A stretch of DNA of 64,000 nt from assembly GCA_030432695.1 (NCBI GenBank), contig JAUILN010000005.1, positions 551,046 through 615,045 of the forward strand. Reading direction: 5' to 3'. Shown in pieces: positions 52,916 to 61,161 of the stretch (the first letter of the stretch is position 1; each line of letters opens with the position of its first letter). The translations under genes were made by a program, and so were the position numbers. A model generated the notes under the pieces. The model searched no databases. It saw nothing but the letters and a program-made list of their open reading frames with translations, and was not told the origin of the DNA. Source of the stretch: a bacterium. Lineage in GTDB: Bacteria; Planctomycetota; UBA1135; UBA2386.

Positions 52916-54626
52916 CACGACGCAGGACGCTCCCGTCCAGATACAGAAGATCCGCAGAGGATGCCCGGAAGCAGTCCAGCGAGTTCTCTCGCGACTGACT
53001 CAGCGGCCGGCCCGCAAGATTCAACGAGGTGAGCAGCAGCATTCCAAGGCCGGTGCGCCGTTGGAACTCTCGCAGGACGCGGACCAACTCCGGGGTACTG
53101 TCATCGAGCACCTGGTATCGAGCGGTGCCGTCCGCGTGGACCACGGCCGGCACGCGCTCTCGGGTTCCAGGCCGCACTGCGGTCGCGAACGACATGTAGC
53201 GGCTCGGCAGTCGTCGTTCGAAGTAGTCCTCGACCCGCTCCGGCAGCACCACCGGCGCGAACGGCCGAAATCCCTCGCGACGCTTGATCACCGCGTTCAT
53301 CCGATCGCGCATCTCCGCGCGGCGCGGATCGGCGAGGAAGCAGCGACGGCCGAGCGCCCGCGGACCGAATTCCGCCACACCCACGTGCCAGGCGACCACT
53401 TCACCGCGCATCAAGGCCTCGACGACTTCCCGCTCCGCGGCGGTCGGCACCTCGCCGTACGGTCCCCGCGTCCCGCCCGCGCCCCCGAAACGTTCGTCGG
53501 GACCCGAGAGAAACGGCGAGCCCGTGATCGAAAGCACATCGCCGAGGTATTCAGCGCCCCAGAGCGCCGCACCGAGCGCCACTCCGTCATCGCCCGGAGC
53601 GAACGGAACGTAGATCTCGTCGAATCCGGTCGCTGCGGCCAGCCGGCCGTTCGCGACGCAGTTCAGCGCGACACCGCCGGCGAAACACAGCCTCCATCCT
53701 CCTCGGGTCACCTCGCGCAACCACCGCACCTGCGTCGCGAGCGCCGCCTCCGTCTCCGCCTGCAACGTCGCCGCATACGCAACTGCCGCTGCGCACTCGT
53801 TGATTCCGACGTCGGGGTTCTGGTCACGCCAGGCACTGATCGCCGCCTCGATCCGGATCCGCACCTCGCTGTCAGCCAATCGGTGGATCGGCGGACCGGG
53901 ATCACCCGATTCCACCGCGAAGAACAGGCCCGCACCGAGGGGCTCCCCATAGGCTGCGAGCCCCATCGTCTTGCCGCATTCGAGCGGCGACCCGAACAGC
54001 ACGCGGGTCGCGTGGGCGTAGACCGGTCCGATGGTGGACTCGCAGGCCCTCCCGACCACCTTGCCGATCGGCTCGAGCCCGCCGGCCCCACCCGTGTAGT
54101 AGCTCTCCACCTCCCGGAGCAGGTCGCCTTGCCGGTCACGGAGCGAGTGTGCGTGCCACACGCGAAGCGCCCCCCGCCGCCAGGCATCGGCCTCCGCGCC
54201 GGCCGTGGCGCAGAGACCGGCCGGCGGACCGCCAGCACCGTCCATCACCAGGACGGCGGCATCGTGGAACCCGGACAGATGGAACGCAGTGCAGGCGTGA
54301 GCGAAATGATGCGGGATGGCCGCCGGAGGACGGCGGCCCGGGAGCGGCTGGGCGCCTTCCGCCTGCAGCGCGCGCGTGAGCATCGCCGGATCGGCATGGT
54401 CGACGTGCGACCAGACGGTGAGATCGACGTCCTCACGACCGACTCCGGCCACCGCGAGACAGTGGTCGATGGCCGCATCGATCTCGAGCCGACGTCGCCC
54501 ACAGGAGATGCCGTCGCGCTTGAGCCGCGAGAGCCGCTCCTGCGCGATCGCGACGGTCGGCTCCCCATCGACGACCAGAGCTGCCGCGGAATCGTGGTGC
54601 GCGAAGGAGAGTCCGAGCACGATCAC
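52905..54626 (-). CDS. NodU/TobZ-type O-carbamoyltransferase
   Basis: 573 residues, the usual length of the family. The start is GTG 54626, overlapping the previous stop. The N-terminus VLGLSFAHHDSAAAL and the metal motif HHFAH (106-110) are canonical; GGVALNCVANGRL and VAEFGPRALGRR are further hallmarks, with FRPFAPVVLPE near the end. Function: ATP-dependent transfer of a carbamoyl group to a hydroxyl on a small-molecule glycoside. It ends the first unit of the cluster and is separated from the second carbamoyltransferase by 154 bp. Confidence 0.94.
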   Translation of the reverse strand: MIVLGLSFAHHDSAAALVVDGEPTVAIAQERLSRLKRDGISCGRRRLEIDAAIDHCLAVAGVGREDVDLTVWSHVDHADPAMLTRALQAEGAQPLPGRRPPAAIPHHFAHACTAFHLSGFHDAAVLVMDGAGGPPAGLCATAGAEADAWRRGALRVWHAHSLRDRQGDLLREVESYYTGGAGGLEPIGKVVGRACESTIGPVYAHATRVLFGSPLECGKTMGLAAYGEPLGAGLFFAVESGDPGPPIHRLADSEVRIRIEAAISAWRDQNPDVGINECAAAVAYAATLQAETEAALATQVRWLREVTRGGWRLCFAGGVALNCVANGRLAAATGFDEIYVPFAPGDDGVALGAALWGAEYLGDVLSITGSPFLSGPDERFGGAGGTRGPYGEVPTAAEREVVEALMRGEVVAWHVGVAEFGPRALGRRCFLADPRRAEMRDRMNAVIKRREGFRPFAPVVLPERVEDYFERRLPSRYMSFATAVRPGTRERVPAVVHADGTARYQVLDDSTPELVRVLREFQRRTGLGMLLLTSLNLAGRPLSQSRENSLDCFRASSADLLYLDGSVLRRAGP

Positions 54627-55555
54627 GGCGCGACCCTCGCGTCGTCACGCAACGCCAGAACGGCGGCGAGCGTGGTACAGAGCCGGGAGCCGTAGGCGTA
54701 GTGCGGCGTGCGCTGGACGTAGAAGCGCGCGAACGGCCAGAGGCCATCGGGCTGGCGAAACTCGAGGACTCGCTCACGCAGTCGTCGGGCGGCGTGGACC
54801 CGACCCCGCAGGCCGGCAGCCAACGCCAGGCGAGCAGACTGCAGCGGACAGGTCGGCTCGCAGCCGTCGACGAACTCGTCGACGCGGCGCAACGCCGCGG
54901 GGTCGAACCGGCCGGGGCCGCGGCACTCGAGCCGGGCGACCTGCTCGATCAGCAGGCTGCTGTCGAGGTAGAAGGCCGACGGCGCTGAGGCGAAGTCGTG
55001 GTGGCGAAGGAAGGCACCGAGGTACTCCAAGACCCCGACGAGGAGCCGCGATCCGGGCGCCACACGCAGCAGCAGCTCCGCCACGTGCAGATTGACCACG
55101 GGGTCGATCTCCGGTTCGACGCGACGGCCGAACCAGGTATCGACCGCTCCGCCCGAGCGACCCTCGGCGAACCCGGCGATGGGAGTCGCCGCGCGAAGCG
55201 CCGCACCCGAAGGGTCGCCGTACCCGCTCGCCAGGTCCGCCGCCAACAGCACCAAGCCGGTCGTATCGGCATCGGGTGGCACGTCGTCCACTGCCGGAGA
55301 GAAGCGCCAGCGCAAACCTCTGGAGGTCGCGATCGCCGAGGCGTCGGCCAACCCCAGGACCGAGTTGACGAATCGAGGTGATCCGCTCAGCTCCGTGAGC
55401 CGGACCGAGAGCAGCGCGTGGTCGAAGAGCGTGAACACGGGTTCCGCGCGCCCCTTCGCATCACGGCGTTCCATCAGGAACCGTCGCTCCGCGTGCATCG
55501 GCACGAGGACGTCCAGGGCATGGCGGAGGCAGCGGCGCGCCGCGGGGATCAACAC
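54623..55555 (-). CDS. Alpha/alpha-toroid protein with DxDD-like motif (terpene-cyclase fold)
   Basis: 310 residues. The start is GTG 55555 with GGAGGT 7 nt upstream; TTG 55552 is the alternative, overlapping the P450 stop. It has squalene-cyclase-type features: PDADTTGLVLLAAD (94-107) is strikingly like the DxDDTA motif of class II terpene cyclases, keeping the first two acidic residues (D95, D97) and replacing the last with Thr. A late repeat is FRQPDGLWPFARF, and YGSRLCTTLAAVLAL closes the barrel. At 310 residues it is about one toroid domain, half a squalene-hopene cyclase. Whether it is a cyclase, a carrier or a binding protein is unknown. No signal peptide. Confidence 0.75.
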   Translation of the reverse strand: MLIPAARRCLRHALDVLVPMHAERRFLMERRDAKGRAEPVFTLFDHALLSVRLTELSGSPRFVNSVLGLADASAIATSRGLRWRFSPAVDDVPPDADTTGLVLLAADLASGYGDPSGAALRAATPIAGFAEGRSGGAVDTWFGRRVEPEIDPVVNLHVAELLLRVAPGSRLLVGVLEYLGAFLRHHDFASAPSAFYLDSSLLIEQVARLECRGPGRFDPAALRRVDEFVDGCEPTCPLQSARLALAAGLRGRVHAARRLRERVLEFRQPDGLWPFARFYVQRTPHYAYGSRLCTTLAAVLALRDDARVAP

Positions 55556-56796
55556 GCCTCGACCTCCAGGCGGTCGAGCGCCCGATAGGTCAGGCTCGGA
55601 CGCCACGCGGGAGCGCCGACGAGCTCGAGACGCTCGCAGCGACGTAGCATCTCGTGCACGCAGAGGATCGCCTCGTGCCTCGCGACTCCGGCCCCGGGAC
55701 AGAAGTGGCTGCGATGACCGAATGCCAGGTGCGGGACGCGCGGCCGCTGCACGTCGAACCGATCCGGATCGGCGAACACGGACTCGTCCCGGTTCGCAGA
55801 GCCCATGACCAACGCCACCCGTGTCCTGGCGGGAATCGACACGCCACCGAGCCGATGGTCCGCGATGGTGCCACGATAGGTCACCTGGACCGGCGACTCG
55901 AACCGGAGCACTTCCTCGACCGAAGAGCGCACCAGCTCGGGCCGCCGACACAGCATCCGCATCTGCTCGGGATGCCGTAGCAGGCAATGGAAGGTGTTGG
56001 CGATCAGGTTTCTCGTGGTCTCGTGTCCCGCGAACAGGAACAACACCAGATTGGCGACGAGTTCCCGGTCTTCGATCCCACGGACGCCCGTGGCCAGGTC
56101 GACGACACCGCGGAGGAACGGCGTCCCGTGGCCGCGGCGCGCGCGGTGCACGAGTCCGGTCAGGATCGCCACGAGTTGGTCGACCACGCCATCCCCCGCA
56201 TCCCAGGCCCGGGCGCTGCCGGGCTGCTCGAGCGCTGCGCTGATACCGTGCATCCAGCGGCGAAACGGACCGAGATCCGCGCACGGGATCCCCACCAGAT
56301 CGCAGACGACACGGGCCGGGACGACGTACGCCAGCCCGTCGACGAGATCAGTCCGACCAGCCTCGCGGACTCGTTCCACCTCGCGCGAAACGATCGGTCG
56401 GAGCTGGACCGGAATCGCCGCCGCGAGCCGCTTGAGGGTGCGGTAGATCGGTGCCCGCAGCCGCGGGTGGTCGGGCGCATCGCGGTAGACCATCCAGTCG
56501 GCGATGACCGAGCCGAAGTCGCTGCCACGAGTCGCCGGGCGCGGCGGACCGGCGTAGCGGGGAACGCCGTAGTCGCGGACCAGGCCAGGATCGACGAAGG
56601 CCGCGGCGACCTCGTGGTGGCGCGTGATCAGACAGAGTCGAGACCCACCGACCGACTCCGCGAGGTGGACCGGCGCGTTGCTCCGGAGGACGCGGTAGTA
56701 GTCGTAGCGACGGTCCAGGACCTGCGCAGAGGCCGGGTCGGCGGCCAGCCAGTCCGGATCCCGCGGTCTCGCGGTGCCGCTCGCCGGCTCCGTCAC
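55549..56796 (-). CDS. Cytochrome P450
   Basis: 415 residues, normal for a soluble bacterial P450. The start is GTG 56796, overlapping the glycosyltransferase stop; GGAGG lies upstream. Motifs are the I-helix FAGHETT (255-261), the ExxR pair E295/R298, the ANRDESVFADPDRFD stretch (about 334-348) and the heme loop FGHRSHFCPG with axial Cys366. Two glycines of the usual FGxGxHxCxG pattern are replaced (Arg-Ser), but Cys and His are kept. It probably hydroxylates the scaffold or aglycone to create sites for glycosylation or carbamoylation. No redox-partner gene is nearby. Confidence 0.95.
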   Translation of the reverse strand: MTEPASGTARPRDPDWLAADPASAQVLDRRYDYYRVLRSNAPVHLAESVGGSRLCLITRHHEVAAAFVDPGLVRDYGVPRYAGPPRPATRGSDFGSVIADWMVYRDAPDHPRLRAPIYRTLKRLAAAIPVQLRPIVSREVERVREAGRTDLVDGLAYVVPARVVCDLVGIPCADLGPFRRWMHGISAALEQPGSARAWDAGDGVVDQLVAILTGLVHRARRGHGTPFLRGVVDLATGVRGIEDRELVANLVLFLFAGHETTRNLIANTFHCLLRHPEQMRMLCRRPELVRSSVEEVLRFESPVQVTYRGTIADHRLGGVSIPARTRVALVMGSANRDESVFADPDRFDVQRPRVPHLAFGHRSHFCPGAGVARHEAILCVHEMLRRCERLELVGAPAWRPSLTYRALDRLEVEAC

Positions 56797-58022
56797 GTGA
56801 CGCGCCTCCGAGTGAATCCGACGATCCGCTCCGCAGCGCGGTCGGCCCCACCGTCCTCGCGTCCCGCACGTCCGAGCTGCTCGGCCCGACGACGAAACCC
56901 GGGATCCCCGAGCACCCGCTCGGCGGCCGCGCGCAGCGACGCGATCGACACGTCTTCGCGGTCTACGACCAGCCCCGCTCCGAGTTCGGCGACCCGCTCC
57001 GCGCAGGCGAGCTGCTCGGGGAACTGCGGCACGCAGACCATCGGGACCCCGCAATCCAGCGACTCCATCACGCTACCGGTTCCGGCATGGGTCACGAAGA
57101 GCTGCGCCGCCTGGAGGAGTTCGAGCTGGGGCACGAATTCGGTGATGACGATGTTCGGTGGCACATCGACCCAGAAGCCGGCCGGGAAGGTCCGCCCCAC
57201 GACGAGCACGACATCTGCATCGAGCCACGCAAACGCCTCGAGGCAGGCGTAGAAGAACACCGGCTGGAACGTGAACACCGTCCCGAGCGAGACGAGCACG
57301 ATCGGGCGGTTTCCACCGGAGGGTAGCGCCGGCAGCGGGACCGGTGGCCGCGATTCCCGCAGATGCGCGGGGCCGACGAACACCACGCTCTCGGGATAGC
57401 GTTCGGAGTGCGGATGAAAGGCGCGCGACATGAGGACGACCTCGAGTTCCTCGGGTTCGAGCATCAACTCGTGGAAGCCACGGCTCCGCAGCCGATGGCG
57501 GGCGAACCAGGGCCGCATCATCGAATCGAAGTCGGCGATCGACTCAGCGGTCATCATCGTACCGCGCAAGCGACCCGCCTCGGTGTCCCGGTAGTAGTCG
57601 AAGTCTTCCGAGAGCGCGAACGAGCCGTTCTTTCGCACCATCGGCAGCCCGAGACTCTCGCCGGCGAACCGGGCCGCGAAGGTGAACGCGTCGTAGACGA
57701 GCACGTCGGGGTGCAGCCGCGCGAGGGTCTCACGCAACGCGGGATACGCGGTGGGAACCTCCTCTGCCACCCGCTTCGGAATGTGCCCCATGGCGAAGCC
57801 GTCGAGCCGTCGAGGCGGCCCCCCGGCAAGGATCTGCGTCGGGTAGTCGTGCGACTCTGCACCCGCGGCACGCACCGCCGCCGCATGACTCTCGGGAGCG
57901 AGGTAGTGAACCCGATGGCCCCACTCGACGAGTCGTCGGACGATTCCGAGCGACGAGTACACGTGACCGGTCGCACCGATGCTCGCGAAGGCGATGTCGA
58001 GCTTCCTTCCCGTCCGTTCCAT
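56793..58022 (-). CDS. GT1-family glycosyltransferase (MGT/UGT type), first of two
   Basis: 409 residues from ATG 58022 (MERTGRKLDIAFASIG). N-terminal acceptor domain with IGATGHVYSSL; nucleotide-sugar domain with VSLGTVFTFQP, VTHAGTGSVMESLDCGVP and CVPQFPEQ. It is a paralogue of the enzyme at 49258. It is the first gene of the cluster and its stop overlaps the P450 start. The clear pairing of two glycosyltransferases with two carbamoyltransferases suggests two sugar units each carrying a carbamoyl group (inference). Confidence 0.92.
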   Translation of the reverse strand: MERTGRKLDIAFASIGATGHVYSSLGIVRRLVEWGHRVHYLAPESHAAAVRAAGAESHDYPTQILAGGPPRRLDGFAMGHIPKRVAEEVPTAYPALRETLARLHPDVLVYDAFTFAARFAGESLGLPMVRKNGSFALSEDFDYYRDTEAGRLRGTMMTAESIADFDSMMRPWFARHRLRSRGFHELMLEPEELEVVLMSRAFHPHSERYPESVVFVGPAHLRESRPPVPLPALPSGGNRPIVLVSLGTVFTFQPVFFYACLEAFAWLDADVVLVVGRTFPAGFWVDVPPNIVITEFVPQLELLQAAQLFVTHAGTGSVMESLDCGVPMVCVPQFPEQLACAERVAELGAGLVVDREDVSIASLRAAAERVLGDPGFRRRAEQLGRAGREDGGADRAAERIVGFTRRRVT

Positions 58023-58092
58023 GTCCGAATCGCGGGATGCTACCCGATCCGCGCGAACCACCACATCCACCTTCTCGGCACCGGGACGACCC

Positions 58093-59127
58093 TCACGCCC
58101 CGCGCAGCGCGAAGCCGCAGAGCTTGTAGAGCAGCCGCGCGCCGACGATCGCGTCGACGGTCTCGACTTCGCCTGCGGGCCCCGGCGCGACCTCGCAGAG
58201 GTCGAAGCCGACGATCCGCTTGCCGCGCCGCGGCAGCGCCTCGAGCAGCAGGCAGGCCTCGGCGAACGACAGGCCGCCGGGCACCGGGGTGCCGGTGTTC
58301 GGGCACAGCGCCGGGTCCAGCCCGTCGATGTCGAAGCTGACCCAGACGTTCTCGGGCAGCGTGTCGACGATCTCGTCGCAGAGCGCCGACCAACGCTCGC
58401 CGTCGAGCAGACGCCGCCGCAGGTCGAGGTCGAAGAAGGTCACGACCCGCCCCTCGCTGCCTTCCATCCGCCGCAGCTCGCCCTCCGAGAAGTCACGGAT
58501 GCCGACCTGCGCGATGCGTCGCACGCTGGGCACCTCGCGTAGCACGTTGTCCATGATCGACGCGTGGCTCTGGGTGAAGCCCTCGTAGGCCTTCCGCAGG
58601 TCCATGTGCGCATCGACGTGCAGGATCCCGAGCTCGTCGTGCCGCTCCGCCACCGTCTTGATCGCGCCCAGCGGACTCGCGTGGTCGCCGCCGACGATGC
58701 CCGGGACCTTGCCGGCATCGAGGATCCGCGCCACCTCGCGGCCCGACCAGTCGAGGATCTCGCGACCCGCCGCGTCGACTTCGGCGAGGACCGCCCGGTC
58801 GGTCGCGTCGTCGGGGTCGGCCCCGCCCTTGGCGATCACCGGCTCGGCGGCGCGGCGCGCGCTGGCCGCCAGCGCCTCGATCCGTGGATCGACCGCCAGC
58901 ATGTGGATCCCGCGCTCGTAGACCCGCCCGTTCTGCAGGTCGTACAGGTCGACCTGGAAGCTCGCCTCCAGGATCGCGGCCGGACCGCGCCGGGTGCCCG
59001 GGCGGTACGACGTGGTCGCATCGAACGGCACGGGGACCAGCACGCAGCCCGCCTCGTCGAAGCCGTGGGGCAGACCGAACAGGCCCGCATCAGCGGACGC
59101 AGCCGCATCCGGATCGAAATCGCTCAT
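58093..59127 (-). CDS. Ureohydrolase (agmatinase/arginase family)
   Basis: 344 residues from ATG 59127. Dimanganese ligands are visible in GGDHAS (146-151), DAHMD (172-176) and SFDIDGLDP (264-272), all with the family's acidic and histidine residues intact. It hydrolyses a guanidino compound to urea and an amine; agmatine is the default guess but guanidinobutyrate or other substrates are possible. An insertion of about 40 residues with IAKGGADPDDATDRA lies before the active-site core. It is on the same strand and only 70 bp upstream of the tailoring cluster, so co-transcription is possible. Divergent from glutaredoxin. Confidence 0.93.
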   Translation of the reverse strand: MSDFDPDAAASADAGLFGLPHGFDEAGCVLVPVPFDATTSYRPGTRRGPAAILEASFQVDLYDLQNGRVYERGIHMLAVDPRIEALAASARRAAEPVIAKGGADPDDATDRAVLAEVDAAGREILDWSGREVARILDAGKVPGIVGGDHASPLGAIKTVAERHDELGILHVDAHMDLRKAYEGFTQSHASIMDNVLREVPSVRRIAQVGIRDFSEGELRRMEGSEGRVVTFFDLDLRRRLLDGERWSALCDEIVDTLPENVWVSFDIDGLDPALCPNTGTPVPGGLSFAEACLLLEALPRRGKRIVGFDLCEVAPGPAGEVETVDAIVGARLLYKLCGFALRGA

Positions 59128-59225
59128 CGCGCGCAGGATAGCCGGCAGCCGCGATCACCTCAGCTGATGACCGTCCCCGGTTTGCACTCTCGCACGAATG
59201 CAGCGAACCTGCGTGCCAACCGAAC

Positions 59226-59501
59226 ATGACCCACCACGACGACAAGCCGACGGTCACCGTCTACCGGACCCGCTCCTGCCCGTTCTGCATCGCGGCCGAG
59301 CAGTTGCTCAGAGACCGCGGCGTGCCCTTCGAGGAGGTCTACCTCGACGACCACCCGAACCGCCGCGCCTTCACCGCGCAGCTCAAGCCCGGCCACTACA
59401 CCGTGCCCTTGGTGATGCGCGGCGACGAGGCCGTCGGCGGCTTCGACGACCTGCGCGCCCTCGATGTCCGCGGCTGCCTCAAGGCCGAGCTGGCCGGCTG
59501 A
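59226..59501 (+). CDS. Glutaredoxin
   Basis: 91 residues from ATG 59226. The redox site is CPFC (18-21), with the cis-proline motif TVPLV (near 59-63) and GGFDDL at the start of the last helix. It reduces mixed disulfides, usually with glutathione or a similar thiol. It is the gene before the selenoprotein candidate, although 311 bp and a palindrome lie between them. Confidence 0.95.
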   Translation: MTHHDDKPTVTVYRTRSCPFCIAAEQLLRDRGVPFEEVYLDDHPNRRAFTAQLKPGHYTVPLVMRGDEAVGGFDDLRALDVRGCLKAELAG

Positions 59502-59812
59502 GCACCTCGGCTCCGGCGCGCGGAAGAAACGGCTCCCTGGTCGGGCGGGTCGACTCTCGTCGAAGGATCGTCAGGAGGAAGAAGAGGGTCTGAAGGAGGA
59601 AGTGCCCGACCAGGGAGCCCACCTCGTCTCGTGTCGCAGGACCATGCTTCCCGCGACGGGAGAAGTAGACCCCGTGCCGCGCAGAGTTACGGGCACACCG
59701 TGTCCGAGCGCTCGATTCCCACCGGCTCGGCGCCGCGAACCGCCGGCAGCAACGGCGACGGAGGCCGATCCCGATCCCGGACTCTGGAGATCGGCCATGC
59801 GATACTCGAGGC
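59502..59812. other. 311-bp gene-free interval with a long palindrome
   Basis: No credible gene. It contains the 16-bp inverted repeat at 59531-59619 (listed separately) with a purine-rich loop, and upstream sequence for the selenoprotein candidate. The last bases before the start hold CGAGG as a Shine-Dalgarno site. No clear promoter hexamers. Confidence 0.6.
59531..59619. repeat. Perfect 16-bp inverted repeat with 57-nt purine-rich loop
   Basis: Arms at 59531-59546 (GGCTCCCTGGTCGGGC) and 59604-59619 (its exact reverse complement). The loop is rich in A and G (AGGAGGAAGAAGAG, AAGGAGGAAG) and contains a small CGAC/GTCG hairpin. It starts 30 bp after the glutaredoxin stop. It could be a terminator, a regulatory RNA element for the following gene, or a small mobile or palindromic element. 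Confidence 0.85.
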
Positions 59813-60997
59813 ATGCCGCGCCTCTCGACCCTGCTCCTGTCCTGCGTGATGACATCGGCGGTCGTCGCCCAGGACGCACCGGACCCGACTCCTCCCGCGA
59901 TCGACGCGTCGCGCTTCGACGAACTGCAGCGGCTGCTGCGGCCCGACAGCGACGCGCCCTGGCGCACCATCGCCTGGCGGATCGACCTCCTCGCCGCGCA
60001 GCGCGAGGCTGCGGCGACCGACAAGCCGCTGTTCGTCTGGGCGATGGACGGCCATCCACTCGGTTGCACCTGAAACAACGGAGTGGTCGACCGTGCGTCG
60101 ACCTTCGCCAACCCCGAGCTGCTGACCTCGCTCCGCGACCGCTGTATCCCGGTCGCCCTGGACCAGGCCTACCAGCGGCGCCAGCAGGATGCCGAGGGCG
60201 AGTTCTACCGACGCATCGCCGGTCAGGGACCGCGCAGCGACTTCCGCTCGACGACCCAGGGTTTCTATCTCGCCACAGCGGCCGGCGAGCTGCTGCTCTA
60301 CAACAACAACCGCGATCCGGAGAAGGTCGCGCGGCTCGTCGGCGAGGCGTTGCAGCGCTTCGACGATCGAGCGCCGGTTCGCGAAGCGGCGTCGCCGCTC
60401 GACAACACCGAGCCCGACGCGCGCTGGCACCCGACCCCACCCGAGGGTGGTCTCGTGCTCCGCGTGCACAGCAAGGTGCTCGGCGGCTACCCACCAACCA
60501 CCGACGAACGTCGGCGGATCCTGCAGACCGCGCTCGGCCGCGACAACCTGTGGCTCACCGCCACCGAGCACCGCGAGCTGGTCGACGGCGGCCTGCCACG
60601 CAGTTCCCTGCTCCGGATCGCGTGCTTCCACCTGGTCGACGACACCCGCGGCGAGCCGCCGATGTGGCGTCCCGAGCAGATCCAGGTCCTCGACGTCTCC
60701 CGCGACGGCGACCGCATCTCGGGCACGGTGCGCCTCCGCACGCAGGACGGCCAGCGCGACTACGTGGCGTCGATCTTCGGCTTCGTCGGTGTCGATCGGG
60801 ACCGCGTGACCCGCCTCGACCTGGTCGCCGACGGTCTGTTCCGGGGTGAGGGACCGTTCACGCCGGGCGCCCCAAGAGGGTGGTTCCCGTTGGCGGTGGC
60901 GTTCACGTTGGCGGACGGCAGCGATGTCGCCGATGCGATCCCGCCGCAGGGATCACGAGGCTGGGTGGACGGCTACCTCCAGCCCGGGACCCGGTGA
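59813..60997 (+). CDS. Putative selenoprotein with thioredoxin-like domain (in-frame TGA read as selenocysteine)
   Basis: 394 residues if the TGA at 60071-60073 is read through as Sec87. The start at ATG 59813 has CGAGG upstream and gives a signal peptide (PRLSTLLLSCVMTSAVVAQ). The redox region reads KPLFVWAMDGHPLGCT, then Sec, then NNGVVDRA, giving a Cys-Thr-Sec motif at the end of a strand as in thioredoxin folds; CIPVALD and QGFYLATAAGELLL are the following strands. The frame, codon usage and protein character continue unbroken on both sides of TGA, and a SECIS-like hairpin follows (60085-60103). The C-terminal 200 residues form a second domain I do not recognise. If not decoded as Sec, this would be a nonsense-disrupted gene. 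No sel genes are in the window. Confidence 0.75.
60085..60103 (+). promoter_or_regulatory. Bacterial SECIS-like hairpin
   Basis: The stem GGTCGAC/GTCGACC (7 bp, perfect) encloses the loop CGTGC, which contains the GU expected by SelB. It begins 11 nt after the TGA at 60071-60073, the spacing and size known for the minimal fdhF-type bacterial SECIS. It lies inside the coding sequence, as bacterial SECIS elements do. Confidence 0.75.
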
Positions 60998-61161
60998 CCG
61001 ACGCAGGAACCTCTGCACGGAGAACCGCAAGTCGAGTGACCACATCGGCCGGGAAGGAGGCTCCTGCCAGGCAATCTCCCGTGTCCGCCGATTTCCTGTC
61101 GCACACTCCTGTGCCTCGGCAAATCGCAGCCAGTCCCTCCCACCAACCGGAATACGAGACC

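Noticed and set aside
49258..58022. PKS or NRPS core in the tailoring cluster
   Set aside because: No ketosynthase, adenylation, condensation or carrier-protein motif is present in any frame I examined.
60083..60997. A separate gene starting at GTG 60083 downstream of the TGA
   Set aside because: It would lack a ribosome-binding site, begin in the middle of a thioredoxin-type fold and be in the same frame as the preceding signal-peptide frame. Selenocysteine readthrough explains the data better.
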